Below, in pieces: positions 23,886 through 33,553 of a stretch of 64,000 nt of DNA. Under the pieces are notes generated by a model that did not search any database, had not been told where the DNA came from, and worked only from the letters and a program-made list of their open reading frames with translations. The position numbers and the translations under genes are program-made. Position 1 is the first letter of the stretch; each line of letters starts with the position of its first letter. Source of the DNA: Anadara kagoshimensis. Lineage: Eukaryota; Mollusca; Bivalvia; Arcoida; Arcidae. The DNA lies in NCBI GenBank assembly GCA_021292105.1, contig CM037870.1, positions 19,995,424-20,059,423 on the forward strand. The letters are read 5' to 3'.

Positions 23886-24817
23886 TGAATGAATATATTT
23901 AAACTGTTGCTTTTCTGTTTCTGGTAGATCAGTTTTGTTCAAAATTTAGAGAAACACAAAAACACACAACTGTGTCTTTAAAAGGTTTTTGACTGAAAAA
24001 AAGTTTGATATACGATGCAATGTATTGAATAGCATACGATTATACCTCATTTTTCTTAATCTAGAAATATTTCTGAGTTTTGATTTACATAAGTAAATGT
24101 ATAGTTAATGTCAACATATATGATGAATTGGATATTTCAATACATTTCTAAAGGTCAAATTTAAGTAGTGTTAAGAAGGTAACATTAACAATAATACCTG
24201 CCAAGATATATGCTATGAAATATTAGTAATGGTCCTAAAAATCCACCACGTCACATAATACTATATCTGTATATCGTCGAAGTAGTTTTGTACTTCAAAC
24301 AATGTTTCTCAAATTGGTCGTTACACCTCTGCGATGTTTCATCTAATTTAATTTCATTCTATGAAATGACAAAGAGAAATGCATGTTACATGTTTTGTCC
24401 GATATCTATTGGTCATTGGAACATATAGGATTGTTGGTTTATGTTTTGGTATGTATTCATCAACAAATAATTAGATAATTAGTGTTTCTAAAAGTTTTAT
24501 AACCACGCCACTTGACATTGATTCAAGTACCTGTGTTAACGTCGGGAATTTTATATTTCTTCAAATATGCGTTTTCCATGTTTGGTTGGTTTATCATTAC
24601 CTTAGTTTGAAATATGTTTTAGTGTTGCAATTGCCTTATTTGTTTTTTTTTTTTTTCGTTATTCACCACCTTTTTTAACCTTGTTTATTATACAAGAAAT
24701 AAAAAATGCAACGTTTAAGAACTAATATATGCGATACGTATGTTTCATTATATTACGTAATATATATTAGTTTTGTTAAAATGTTTTGATTTATATTTTG
24801 GCTTTTGCATTTGTAAA

Positions 24818-25055
24818 TCAAAATCAAACATACTAATTCATGTCCAAAAAAGTCAAAACTGAAGCTGGCAAATTAGGTGATATACGTGAACTTCCACCAG
24901 GGATGTCAGGCGGGTGTTGCAGAAGGGTACGGTAGCTAACTACACCCGTCATGTGTGTATTCAAAATTTGAAATGAAAGGAAAATGGAATGATTGAACTT
25001 TAAATATTTCTAGGTTATTTTGGATACAAAGACATCGACAATATTGTAATGACGT
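24818..25055 (-). repeat. Repeat A copy
   Basis: AAAATCAAACATACTAATTC, CGTGAACTTCCACCAGGGAT, GCGGGTGTTGCAGAAGGGTA, CTAACTACACCCGTCATGTG and ATACAAAGACATCGACAATA follow the family order. It lies about 250 bp before the receptor's putative splice acceptor. Confidence 0.75.
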
Positions 25056-25279
25056 CCATAACACTTTTAAGACTCATGAATATATCCAAATTTTAAGTAT
25101 TTTTTTCTGGACTAAAAAATCGTGTATCTAAGAATAACTATACTCACTGCTTAATTTGCAAGACTAATTGGCATCTACTTGCTTACTAGTCTAGTTAAAA
25201 ATTAGTTTATTCGATCTTTTTCTCAGAATGTCGTTTTTCACATTTACATTGAAAAAAAATCATTGATATAATTAACTGT

Positions 25280-25309
25280 CTCATTTTTTGTCTTTTGCTT
25301 TAATTTCAG
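25280..25309 (+). promoter_or_regulatory. Putative 3' splice site upstream of the receptor
   Basis: A pyrimidine-rich tract ends in TTTAATTTCAG, followed by GTTGAAGACGGG. This is a good metazoan intron acceptor with AG at 25308-25309. It would place an intron in the 5' untranslated region and leave the recognisable receptor coding sequence in one exon starting at 25310. It is inferred from the motif alone. Confidence 0.55.
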
Positions 25310-25528
25310 GTTGAAGACGGGAGCGGTTTTAATTCGTAGCTTGAGAGGCAAAGACAATTTAAACCGATTGTAAATCACTGGAATCAATTGACTTCTTCAC
25401 ACCAAACTGACGATTAGTTTTCGTCTGGTGGACGATTCATTTCTCTGGGAAGTCAGGAAATATATATCATTAAACGAATCAGGTCTTAGGTTTTCCTGAT
25501 TCATCTTGAAGTGTTCGGTTAGATAATT

Positions 25529-26785
25529 ATGAATGATTCTTTTACAGGTTTTAAAATATCACCTAATGTTTCTCTTCTTAATGCATCAACATATCTATAT
25601 GAATCTAGTACATTTGAACTTAATACAACAATGGGTAACTATGTATCGTCAATCGGTGAAGTTTCGGAACTTAAAAAATTTGAAAGTTGGTATAAACCTA
25701 TACACGGCTACCTAGCAGCAATTGTGTGTGTTTTTGGAGTTGTTGCAAATATTTTAAATATTGTGGTTTTGACTAGAAAGAACATGCAAACTTCGACAAA
25801 TGTGATTTTAACAGGTTTAGCGATTTCGGATGGATTAACCATGGCGGCGTATTTTCCATGGGCATTAATCATGTATATAATTTACGGCACTGATATCAGT
25901 CCAGAAAGAGATACTTTAAACACGGCAAGATTTCAAATGGGATATGCTATATTTAGTGTCATTGTGCATTCAATATCTATCTGGCTGACAGTAACTCTAG
26001 CCGTATTCCGTTATATTTTTATTCGTTTCCCTCGCCGTGGAGCTCGTTACTGTAACATTGAGAGAGCTAAGGTAGCAGTTGTAGCCGTGTCTATAGTTGT
26101 AAGCATAGTGTGTATTCCAAATTCGGTAAATTATAAACTATATAGTGCAGATGTTAGTAAGTTTCCAGAATTGGCTAAAAAGGGCATTATAATGGGACAA
26201 TAAATTGGGTAGATGTGAAGAAGGAAAGTGAGATTGATAAATTTTTGAATAAATTCAATTTTTGGGTACAAGCTATACTGGTAAAACTTTTACCTTGTGT
26301 CATGCTAACAATATTCAGTTTTTTACTTATGAAGACAATGAGAGATGCCGAAAAGAGAAGAAAGAAATTGTTAAACAAGACCCCATTATCAGATGGAGAT
26401 ACGAGTGGGGCAACAAGCAGTGGAGGTGGAAATGGGAAGAAAATGAAAAAGAGCAGAAGCAACCGAACAACAAGAATGCTTTTAACTGTTGTAATATTAT
26501 TTATAGTTACGGAAACTCCACAGGGAGTTCTTAGTGTCTTAAGCGGACTTATTGAAACTTTTTTCCATAATGTTTATATTCCACTTGGAGACTTGCTGGA
26601 CATAGTGGCCTTGATCAACAATGGAATTAACTTTGTATTATATTGTACTATGAAGTAAACAGTTCCGTGATACATTTATCAAAGTATTTTTGAAAGATGT
26701 TTTCCACAAGGAAACAAATGGAAGAAAAACAACCACTTATATCACAACTCCAACAACAATGGCTACAAGAGACTCTGATGTATGA
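25529..26785 (+). CDS. Myosuppressin/dmsr-1-like neuropeptide GPCR, with two compensating frameshifts
   Basis: A seven-transmembrane receptor of the rhodopsin class that would bind an amidated neuropeptide at the plasma membrane and signal through G proteins. The N-terminus has four N-glycosylation sequons (Asn2, 13, 18, 32). TM1 is HGYLAAIVCVFGVVANILNI, TM2 follows LTRKNMQTSTNVILTGLAIS, TM3 ends WLTVTLAVFRY in the DRY position, TM5 is FWVQAILVKLLPCVMLT, TM6 has RTTRMLLTVVILFIVTETPQ and TM7 ends NFVLYCTM. These strings are diagnostic of the myosuppressin/dmsr-1 group. Frame 1 (25529-26203) stops after TM4. The same protein continues in another frame through TM5-TM7 (26215-26658), and then in a third register through helix 8 (QFRDTFIKVF) to a stop at 26783-26785. 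A missing A in the A-run near 26180 and an extra A near 26653 would explain both changes. The result would be about 418 residues, normal for the family. Start chosen as the first ATG after the acceptor. Confidence 0.85.
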
Positions 26786-27004
26786 AGAAGAGGATTTTTT
26801 TTTATTTTGTACATATGAATATTTAATATATTAGTGTTGTTAATATCAATGCATTTTATATCATTATTGGCAGGAAAACTAATCAAAAATTTTCTTAAAA
26901 TGTCTTGTAGAAATTTTATAAAATAAGTTAAGGATAAAGAAAACAATACACGCTTGACCCAAATTTATATATTTATATACTTTTTCAAACGCCACTTAAT
27001 TGAA

Positions 27005-27187
27005 TGATCGTCAGCCACGCAAAGGACTGTCATACTTGATGTACACGCAAAAAGAATGAAATATCGGCCTGAAGTGTGCCGTTTAATGACGTCACTGACA
27101 CTAGTATATCATTAGTTGTCGAGGCGCCGCTTTGGTATCATGATGACGGTCAGTCGGGACATAATAGGCATTGCTAGCGATAGGTCA
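27005..27187 (-). mobile_element. Second copy of the long-TIR MITE
   Basis: GATCGTCAGCCACGC, TACACGCAAAAAGAATGAAA, ATGACGTCACTGACACTAGT, CATTAGTTGTCGAGG, GCTTTGGTATCATGATGAC and GTCGGGACATAATAGGC...GCGATAGGTCA match the reverse complement of 12424-12625 along its whole length. Both terminal inverted repeats have decayed, so it is older than the first copy. It lies 0.2 kb downstream of the receptor. Confidence 0.75.
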
Positions 27188-27685
27188 ATTATTTTTTAGT
27201 ACCCTAACGTACAGGCTAGATGCCATACCCGAAAATGTTTCTGCGGACATATTGATTTTTTTTGGTGATGGAACACGATCTCCAAATATTTTTGCAAGAA
27301 ATAATGACACATCATAGGTATCTGTATCTAAAGCAAATGATAAATTCTGTTAAAGATTAAGAGGTATAGTGTCACTCTCATGGTTTTGTATTCCATTGGC
27401 AATTTTTAGACACTCTAACATTTTGGTTGTAAAATATTGAAAGTTTTTTTTTAAGTAAGTAGTTTATTTTCGCTTTATTCGCGATGTATTTATAAATCGC
27501 GAACAGGTGTGAGAAAGCACAAATTCATGTTTAGTAATGTTATATGATTGATATATGACATTTATTTCATTGTTGTTCAGCACAGTCCTGATTAAAAGTT
27601 TAACACTAACTCAAAGTGTTTAGGACCGGTGGTCGGAATACTTCCAAGACAAAGATAGCAGCTGCTAAAAAACTGTAGCGATATA

Positions 27686-27876
27686 CTGTAGATTGGGAAA
27701 TTTTCGCGTCATGTAATTTTAGCGTGAACGCACTTTAATATTTATTTGCGTCTTTTAATTTTCGCATGATCGCGACTTTGTAGTTATAATTTAAATTACT
27801 GCATATTTTTCGCGACACGTTTCACTCGCGAATTAACTCCAAAATAAAACGCTCGCGAAAATTTCCCAATTTACAG
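27686..27876. mobile_element. 191-bp MITE with TA target duplication
   Basis: The ends CTGTAGATTGGGAAATTTT and AAAATTTCCCAATTTACAG form an inverted repeat that extends through TTCGCG/CGCGAA with one mismatch in about 24 bp. TA flanks both sides (27684-27685 and 27877-27878), as expected for Tc1/mariner-type MITEs. The interior is rich in TCGCG/CGCGA and has no open frame. Confidence 0.85.
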
Positions 27877-28386
27877 TAGTCAATGAATGATCGAGATGAG
27901 CTGTCGATTTGTCTTTACGTTAGCTTTGTGTTAAACTTTTGACAAGTCTGTATTGAACTTCAAATGCATGATGTACTTTATCATGCATTGTAGCTACTTT
28001 TTGTCGCAAACCTCTCAATTTCACATAATATAAAACTAATACGAAGCTTAATGAAATTTCAATAGTTCTTTAAACTGTGATGCTTGTGGGAAATACAGAT
28101 CATATTATGTTAAACATGATCTTATATGCTTCTGGGCTTCAAATCCGTCCTTTTACTATCTCGCTTTTATACCTTGAAAGTATAATTACAAACTGTTGTT
28201 ATATTCTCGCAAACATCATATGCAAAATGGTACAACACTTTAAACAATATAAGCTACAATACAATATCATTATTTAGTATTGTGTGTAACAGGTGACAAT
28301 AAAATAAAATGCATCTATCATAACATATGTCTTTTGAAACCATGAAATGTTTATAGGAGTATATCATGGCCGGCTGTGTATAAATA

Positions 28387-28806
28387 TTGGATAATAAGAT
28401 GATATTTTATGAAAGTTTTCATGAAGTTCCTAAACTTCATGAAATCCGTAATACTACTTGTAAATTGCAGACCTGTTTCGAAAAATTAACACAAAGCCGA
28501 CAATCTCTCATTATGTATATATCGACAAATTTTCGACAGGTGTTATCTATTTCTCAGCAGATTTACGGACACGCATCAGCCAAGTTTGACTCATTTTCCT
28601 TATCGGTGTTCGACAGACATGAATTGCAGTACATTAAAAGACTGCAAAGAACAAGGAACAGTGTTCAGGCTTCTGTGAATAGCTTTTCTTCGGTTTGGCA
28701 AGCTTTAATACAATGTTGGTCATCGTATACAGAAAGTTTAATCATTTTGTGTATTATAATGGAGTATAGATATTATCATTTTTATGTATTAGAATGTATT
28801 ATTTAA
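28387..28806 (+). CDS. Unrecognised ORF, 139 codons
   Basis: I do not recognise this protein. Residues about 15-105 look less like random AT-rich translation than other frames here. They have mixed composition, alternating charged and hydrophobic residues suggestive of helices, and few homopolymers (for example QVLSISQQIYGHASAKFDSF). The C-terminal 25 residues are hydrophobic. There is no signal peptide. It lies 1.6 kb downstream of the receptor on the same strand. It could be an exon, a decayed element or chance. There is no strong start context or splice evidence. Confidence 0.25.
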   Translation: MDNKMIFYESFHEVPKLHEIRNTTCKLQTCFEKLTQSRQSLIMYISTNFRQVLSISQQIYGHASAKFDSFSLSVFDRHELQYIKRLQRTRNSVQASVNSFSSVWQALIQCWSSYTESLIILCIIMEYRYYHFYVLECII

Positions 28807-29940
28807 GAAATGAATTGTTGATTTAAATTAGATTAATTTATAACGCAGAGTCGAGATGTGAATTAAACAATGAAGTTTTTTTTCACTTAATCAAGGTAAT
28901 ATAAACAAGTCAGGAGTGTAGATGAAATATGAGTACCGAAAGAAAACCACAGGCTAGCAAACAGATCATCTTTTTTGCATAATGATATGTCTGAATCATT
29001 CGATTTCAAGTGGTACTAATTATAAGAACCATGATAAATTAACCGGCGCCATTTACAACCGCTTGGACACAAAATAAACATAAGTCAACATTTAAATTAC
29101 ATTTAATTTTGAAATTGCAATATTTCCCTTTGGACAAATTAAGCCATTTAAGACTCTTTGAAAAAATCATCAATGAATAAAAAATTCTATTGTGAATTGA
29201 GGAAAATTTTCATATCAATTATTTTTCGCGAAAATTGCCATTTTAAGATATCCGTGCACTTTAATTTTTCACACTCGGTGAGTGACGGTCAGTAAAAATG
29301 CAAAGTACTTATTAAAATAATAAATTTCCACAAAAAATGTTTTTGTGTCTTGTTTCTTTCGCTAATTCACGCCAAAAAATCCACAGGAATTTTTTTCGAT
29401 AAACAGTACTAATTGCTTCAATAATTATACGTTGCGCTTACTATAAAACACGTATAGTATTTTTTATGTTCACACACTTCATCTGAAATATTTCCCAAAA
29501 TGAAATATTGCATACAAATTTGTGTAAATACCAAACGCATGTCGTAAAGTTACAATATAAATATAGAGTTTTGTAACTGACATGGTATGTAAAATCATTT
29601 CATCATGTTCAAATTAATAACATTCGTTTTAACCTTCTTCGTTTTTCATTATTGAGTAAATGTTAAACTGTTTCCATGAAATATAGACACACTGACATGT
29701 AGTGTGCACTACAATTTGTCAGCTATTTTTATGGTATCAAGTTAATTACATTTCAAAGAAAAGCAGTTCTTTCACTTAAACCTTGAAATCAATTTATCTC
29801 CGTTGACATCGGTAATTTCATTAACAAATGATGGGAAGCTGTCGAACCCAATTTAGACAACGTATGGGTAATTGGTATATGTATTATACAATAAATTCAT
29901 CACATAAAAATGCTGTAATCGCTTTCTTTTTTAAAGAAAA
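28807..29940. other. Non-coding, nothing firm
   Basis: ATTTTTCGCGAAAATTGCC at about 29220 and scattered CGCTAATTCACGCC-like motifs resemble interiors of TCGCG-rich MITEs such as 27686-27876. No paired ends were found. Confidence 0.4.
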
Positions 29941-30080
29941 GAAATCAAGTAAAAACATACCGGTCCATGTCCAAGTAACCATCCAAACAGCTAATTAAAT
30001 ACATTGAAAACTGACTAGTCATGTGAACTTCAACCAGGGAAATAAGAGACCAGTTGATCCGGTAAATAAAGCTAGATAAA
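29941..30080 (-). repeat. Repeat A copy, diverged
   Basis: AAAAACATACCGGTCCATGT, GTGAACTTCAACCAGGGAAA and GAGACCAGTTGATCCGGTAA match the reversed family, with the middle degenerate. Confidence 0.6.
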
Positions 30081-31639
30081 TTCAGCACGATGTAGCTGAA
30101 AATATGTACTTGGTTATAAACAATGCAACCAAGATACAATAAAGTTTAAAGTTTCCATATGTAAACTTTATACTCCATATTTATTGAAAACTAAATGATA
30201 GTAGTAAAGACATTTCCATTAACAACAGAGTACTGACAGCCTTGAAACACTTTTTTAATTATCTACCAACAGTATGCTTTAGTTCAAGTTTCATTTGATT
30301 AAAGATATTTGCAATAATGGTGTCAATGGAATGCCTAGATAATGCTGCGTTTAAGAGGATCAATGTCAATCAATTCTGTGTGAAATGAAAGAAATGTTTA
30401 TTAAACAAAAACTCTCCTATTTCTTAACAGTGATAAGATTGTTTTCCTCTTATCTGGGATTTCCGGGCTTACAAAGAAAATCGAAAAGAATCACTCTCGT
30501 CAACTTGTTGAACCTATCACTTCATCTTTTTAGCTTCATTATAAAGATGAGCTCTTCTTAACTAAAAGCGAATATCGAAAAGAAAAACTGAGAAAATGTT
30601 TGTCAAGTTGATTTACCTTAAACATAATTTTTGGCTTTATTTTCACACATTTTTTTAATTACAGACGAGTTGTAAATTAATAGAGACTACATCAATATGT
30701 CAAAAAAATGTTTCAAACTTGTTAACTTAAAACAACTTCTTTGTTTAACATGAAGCTGTCATCGTTTTATTTTTAAAAAATTAATACAATGTTCTTGGTC
30801 AGCAAAAAGGTGTCCTTCCTTTAAAGGACTCTGTTATAGCTTTTACATAGCTGAGAGGTATACCTTACTCCACTGTGCATTCGTTATTTTGTTGTTGTTT
30901 TTTAAATTTGTGTTCCTAATTATAGTGGTAATTGCCAAGTACAGTCTTTTCGCGTCATATTACATTTTAAACCTCAATATGAATGGCCTAGTGAAGAAAA
31001 TATTTTGATGTCTGTTGATTTTTTTTTTTTTAGGAAATTTTGTATGACCCTAAAAATTCAGGAAATTTTGTAAGACCCTAAAAATTCTTATTGCTTTGGA
31101 TTCATTTATTCTAATAATATGCTTGCAAATTATTTACACATTGTATAAACAATACTACCGGAATAAATATTTTAATTGTTTTGCATTTTTCTATTCTTGT
31201 GCTTTTTCATTTATAATATGTGATACTGCGTACATCATTACCACCATTTTGGTAATGCTTTGGTTCTCTCGTCAAACTATATTCCAGATGCTGGCTGAAG
31301 TTTTAAGGATATATTTTAAATATCAAAATAATCTCAAAACAGCGCGAACATTTTTTGAAAGGGTACATGTACAATGTATATGATGCTCATACAAATGTTC
31401 ACAAGGTACTGTCACATAGCTGTAAGTCATAATTGTGTTTGTGTGTGATCTTGCTTTCAAATATTTATATGAAACACTATCATTAAAATTATATATATAT
31501 AAGTAATTATGTTTTAATCAAAATGTTGATAAATAGTTAAGTTATAAAATGATATAGTATTGTTAACGTTAATTGTATCATATAATCTGATTGTCAATAA
31601 AAAATGTTTGAAAAATTTATGAACCAGCTTTGTATTTCT
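30081..31639. other. Non-coding, with a short tandem duplication
   Basis: A 28-bp sequence, AGGAAATTTTGTATGACCCT plus AAAAATTC, is present twice at about 31033-31088. A 95-codon frame at 31096-31383 is cysteine-, tyrosine- and phenylalanine-rich with no domain. Nothing else was recognised. Confidence 0.4.
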
Positions 31640-32770
31640 CAAGCACAGTACAGGCCAGTCGAAAGGGGGGAGACACAACAGTTTAACAAAAGATGAATCA
31701 GAAGCTCTTGCATCATTAATGAACAATGATAATATAACAATAAAAGAAGCTGATAAAGGCGGTGCCGTAGTGGTGATGGATACCGAATTCTATAGAGATT
31801 GAATAATTAAAATGCTATCAAACGTTTTCTAGACAATTGTTTTATCATCTGTGATTACGAAGAATCCTGTCTAGATGATTACATTCAGATGTTAAATGAA
31901 CTAAATCCAAACATTAAATTCACGAAAGAAATAAGTGAAACGAAAATACCATTTTTAGATTTTCTTGTCGAGAAAAAAAGAAAACGAAATATCACCAGAT
32001 ATCTATTTCAAACCAACGGACACACACCAGTATTTACATTTCGGTTTATGCCATCCAAGACATACAAAAAGGTCAATACCATACAATTTAGCTAGAAAAA
32101 TTTGTACCATAGTCAGCGATAACGACACAAAAATACAACGTTTGGATGAACTTAATAACAAGTAATCGAGGAACTCTTAAATCTGCCAAGACACGAAAAC
32201 GCCGAAATAAAGATTTTACCGCCAGTAACAACAAACAATCTGCGAAACAAAAACATAACACCCACAATTAATCAATTACAAGAAGTACTGAAACAAAATT
32301 TAACCACCAAAGAAATATTCAAAAAGTTAAAATTCATAAACAGCAAAAGACAATCAAAAAACCTAAAAACAGTGATTTGCAAATCAAAATTCGCGAGGAC
32401 AAACACTTTTGTGTGACAAAATGTGGCGATCCAAGATGTGGAACATGTTTGCATTTACAAGAAGGAAAAGCTATTTTAAAGGCAAAACATTCACAGTAAA
32501 CGCAAAAAAAGTCTTGTCATTCACAAAATATGATATATGTGATTTCTTGCCCGGATTGTAATGAATTTTATATAGGGGAAACGGGTTCAACACTTCGCTC
32601 TCGGGTAAGAGTGCAGAAACAACAAATACAGATTCCTGAATACAGGAAGATAAAGTTAAGTGAACACTAAGATAATTGCGAGAAAAAGAATTTTTTATAT
32701 TCCCCTTATTTACAGACAATGCATTTGAAAGAAATTAAAAATAAAAATATTTCATTAGAACTCTTATGCC
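31640..32770 (+). pseudogene. Penelope-like element: RT and GIY-YIG endonuclease remnant
   Basis: A decayed retrotransposon polyprotein that originally copied RNA into DNA and nicked target DNA. In order: the N-terminal Penelope RT motif KEADKGGAVVVMDTEFYRD at about 31741-31797; then a jump to RFLDNCFIICDYEESCLDDY (31820s), which corresponds to the palm motif with FLDN where a YxDD-type DD is expected; then NELNPNIKFTKEIS and FLDFLVEKK; a linker; a cysteine motif KCGDPRCGTC (about 32420); and the GIY-YIG nuclease YVISCPDCNEFYIGETGS with STLRSRV (32528-32610). The fingers and upper palm are missing between about 31800 and 31820, an internal deletion. Stops and frame changes occur throughout, so it is dead. 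Family assignment from these motifs is firm; exact ends are not defined. Confidence 0.85.
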
Positions 32771-32814
32771 GAAACTTAATAGTCTAACATAATTACTTCC
32801 CTTTATAATGACGA

Positions 32815-33194
32815 CATCGTATTGTTTTATGTGTGATTCCTCAAGTTCTGATTCATATTTAGACTTATACCTGAATTATGACGCACACGAAAGGCTACAT
32901 TTGAAACTTTATGACAAACGTGATGACTTCAATTTTTCTATTGTCAACTTTCCTTTTTTATGCAGTAATATACCTGCTTCTCCTGCTTATGGTGTATTTG
33001 TTTCCCAATTAATACGCTTAGTAGAGCTTGTTCAATGAAGTAGGCTGCTTGCAAATAAATTGTTGACTCGGGGATATTGCAAGCCTAGGCTTATCAAGGA
33101 CCTCAAAAAGTTTTATGGCCGTCATCACAGTATTGTTGATAAGTTTGATGTCTCTGTGTCCAGGATTGCCATGAATATATTTGACGTCTCATAG
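32815..33194 (+). pseudogene. C-terminal end of a reverse-transcriptase retroelement (parent of Repeat A)
   Basis: The frame reads SYLDLYLNYD, YDKRDDFNFSIVNFPFLCSN, IPASPAYGVFVSQLIR, then an in-frame stop (33036) in place of about ten residues. It resumes in the same frame with RLLANKLLTRGY, KKFYGRHHSIVDKFDVSVS and a final stop TAG at 33192-33194. These strings are the hallmark of the region after the catalytic palm in a widespread animal RT family that I associate with Penelope-type RTs lacking a GIY-YIG domain. The subfamily is less certain. The last 50 codons lie inside Repeat A, so Repeat A is this element's 3' end. The element is truncated at its 5' side next to the GIY-YIG Penelope remnant. 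Confidence 0.75.
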
Positions 33195-33396
33195 TTCCAT
33201 GTTCCTTTCACACAATTTTGAGTACACACGTGGCGGGTGTAGCTAGCTAAACAGGAGGTGCTTACCCTTCCGGAGCACCCGGCCTCACTTCCCTGGTGGA
33301 AGTTCACGTGTCTAACCTAACTTGTCACTTCCAAAGTTTTTACTTTGCCTCGGATTGTGATTCGGACATGGATTAGTATGTTTGTTTTTGTTTATT
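33035..33396 (+). repeat. Repeat A, longest copy: C-terminal codons plus 3' untranslated region
   Basis: It covers the last codons of the RT-type protein (stop at 33192) and a 3' untranslated region with TGGCGGGTGTAGCTAGCTAA, CAGGAGGTGCTTACCCTTCC, GGAGCACCCGGCCTCACTTC, TGGTGGAAGTTCACGTGTCT and the terminus GACATGGATTAGTATGTTTG. All copies share this 3' end and start at different points, the pattern of target-primed reverse transcription with 5' truncation. A 60-codon frame runs antisense (33125-33307) and is also open at 42583-42765. Confidence 0.85.
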
Positions 33397-33498
33397 GGCT
33401 AAATGACGTCATCACTAGTTTCTTTGTTACTATGTTATGAATGTTTCTATGTAAAGCGTCTGAAGATGAAATGAAAATCGTGTTGTACTCATTTATTT

Positions 33499-33553
33499 AA
33501 TTATATTATATTATATTATATTATATTATATTATATTATATTATATTATATAT
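33499..33553. repeat. (TTATA)n microsatellite
   Basis: About ten perfect pentanucleotide copies, about 100 bp after the Repeat A 3' end. Confidence 0.95.

Noticed and set aside
26187..26462. 91-codon minus-strand ORF opposite the receptor
   Set aside because: It is a shadow of the receptor coding sequence in another frame.
27005..27187. Regulatory element downstream of the receptor (TGACGTCA CRE-like site)
   Set aside because: The ATGACGTCACT motif lies inside a MITE copy and its homologue at 12424 has a different base there, so no regulatory claim is justified.
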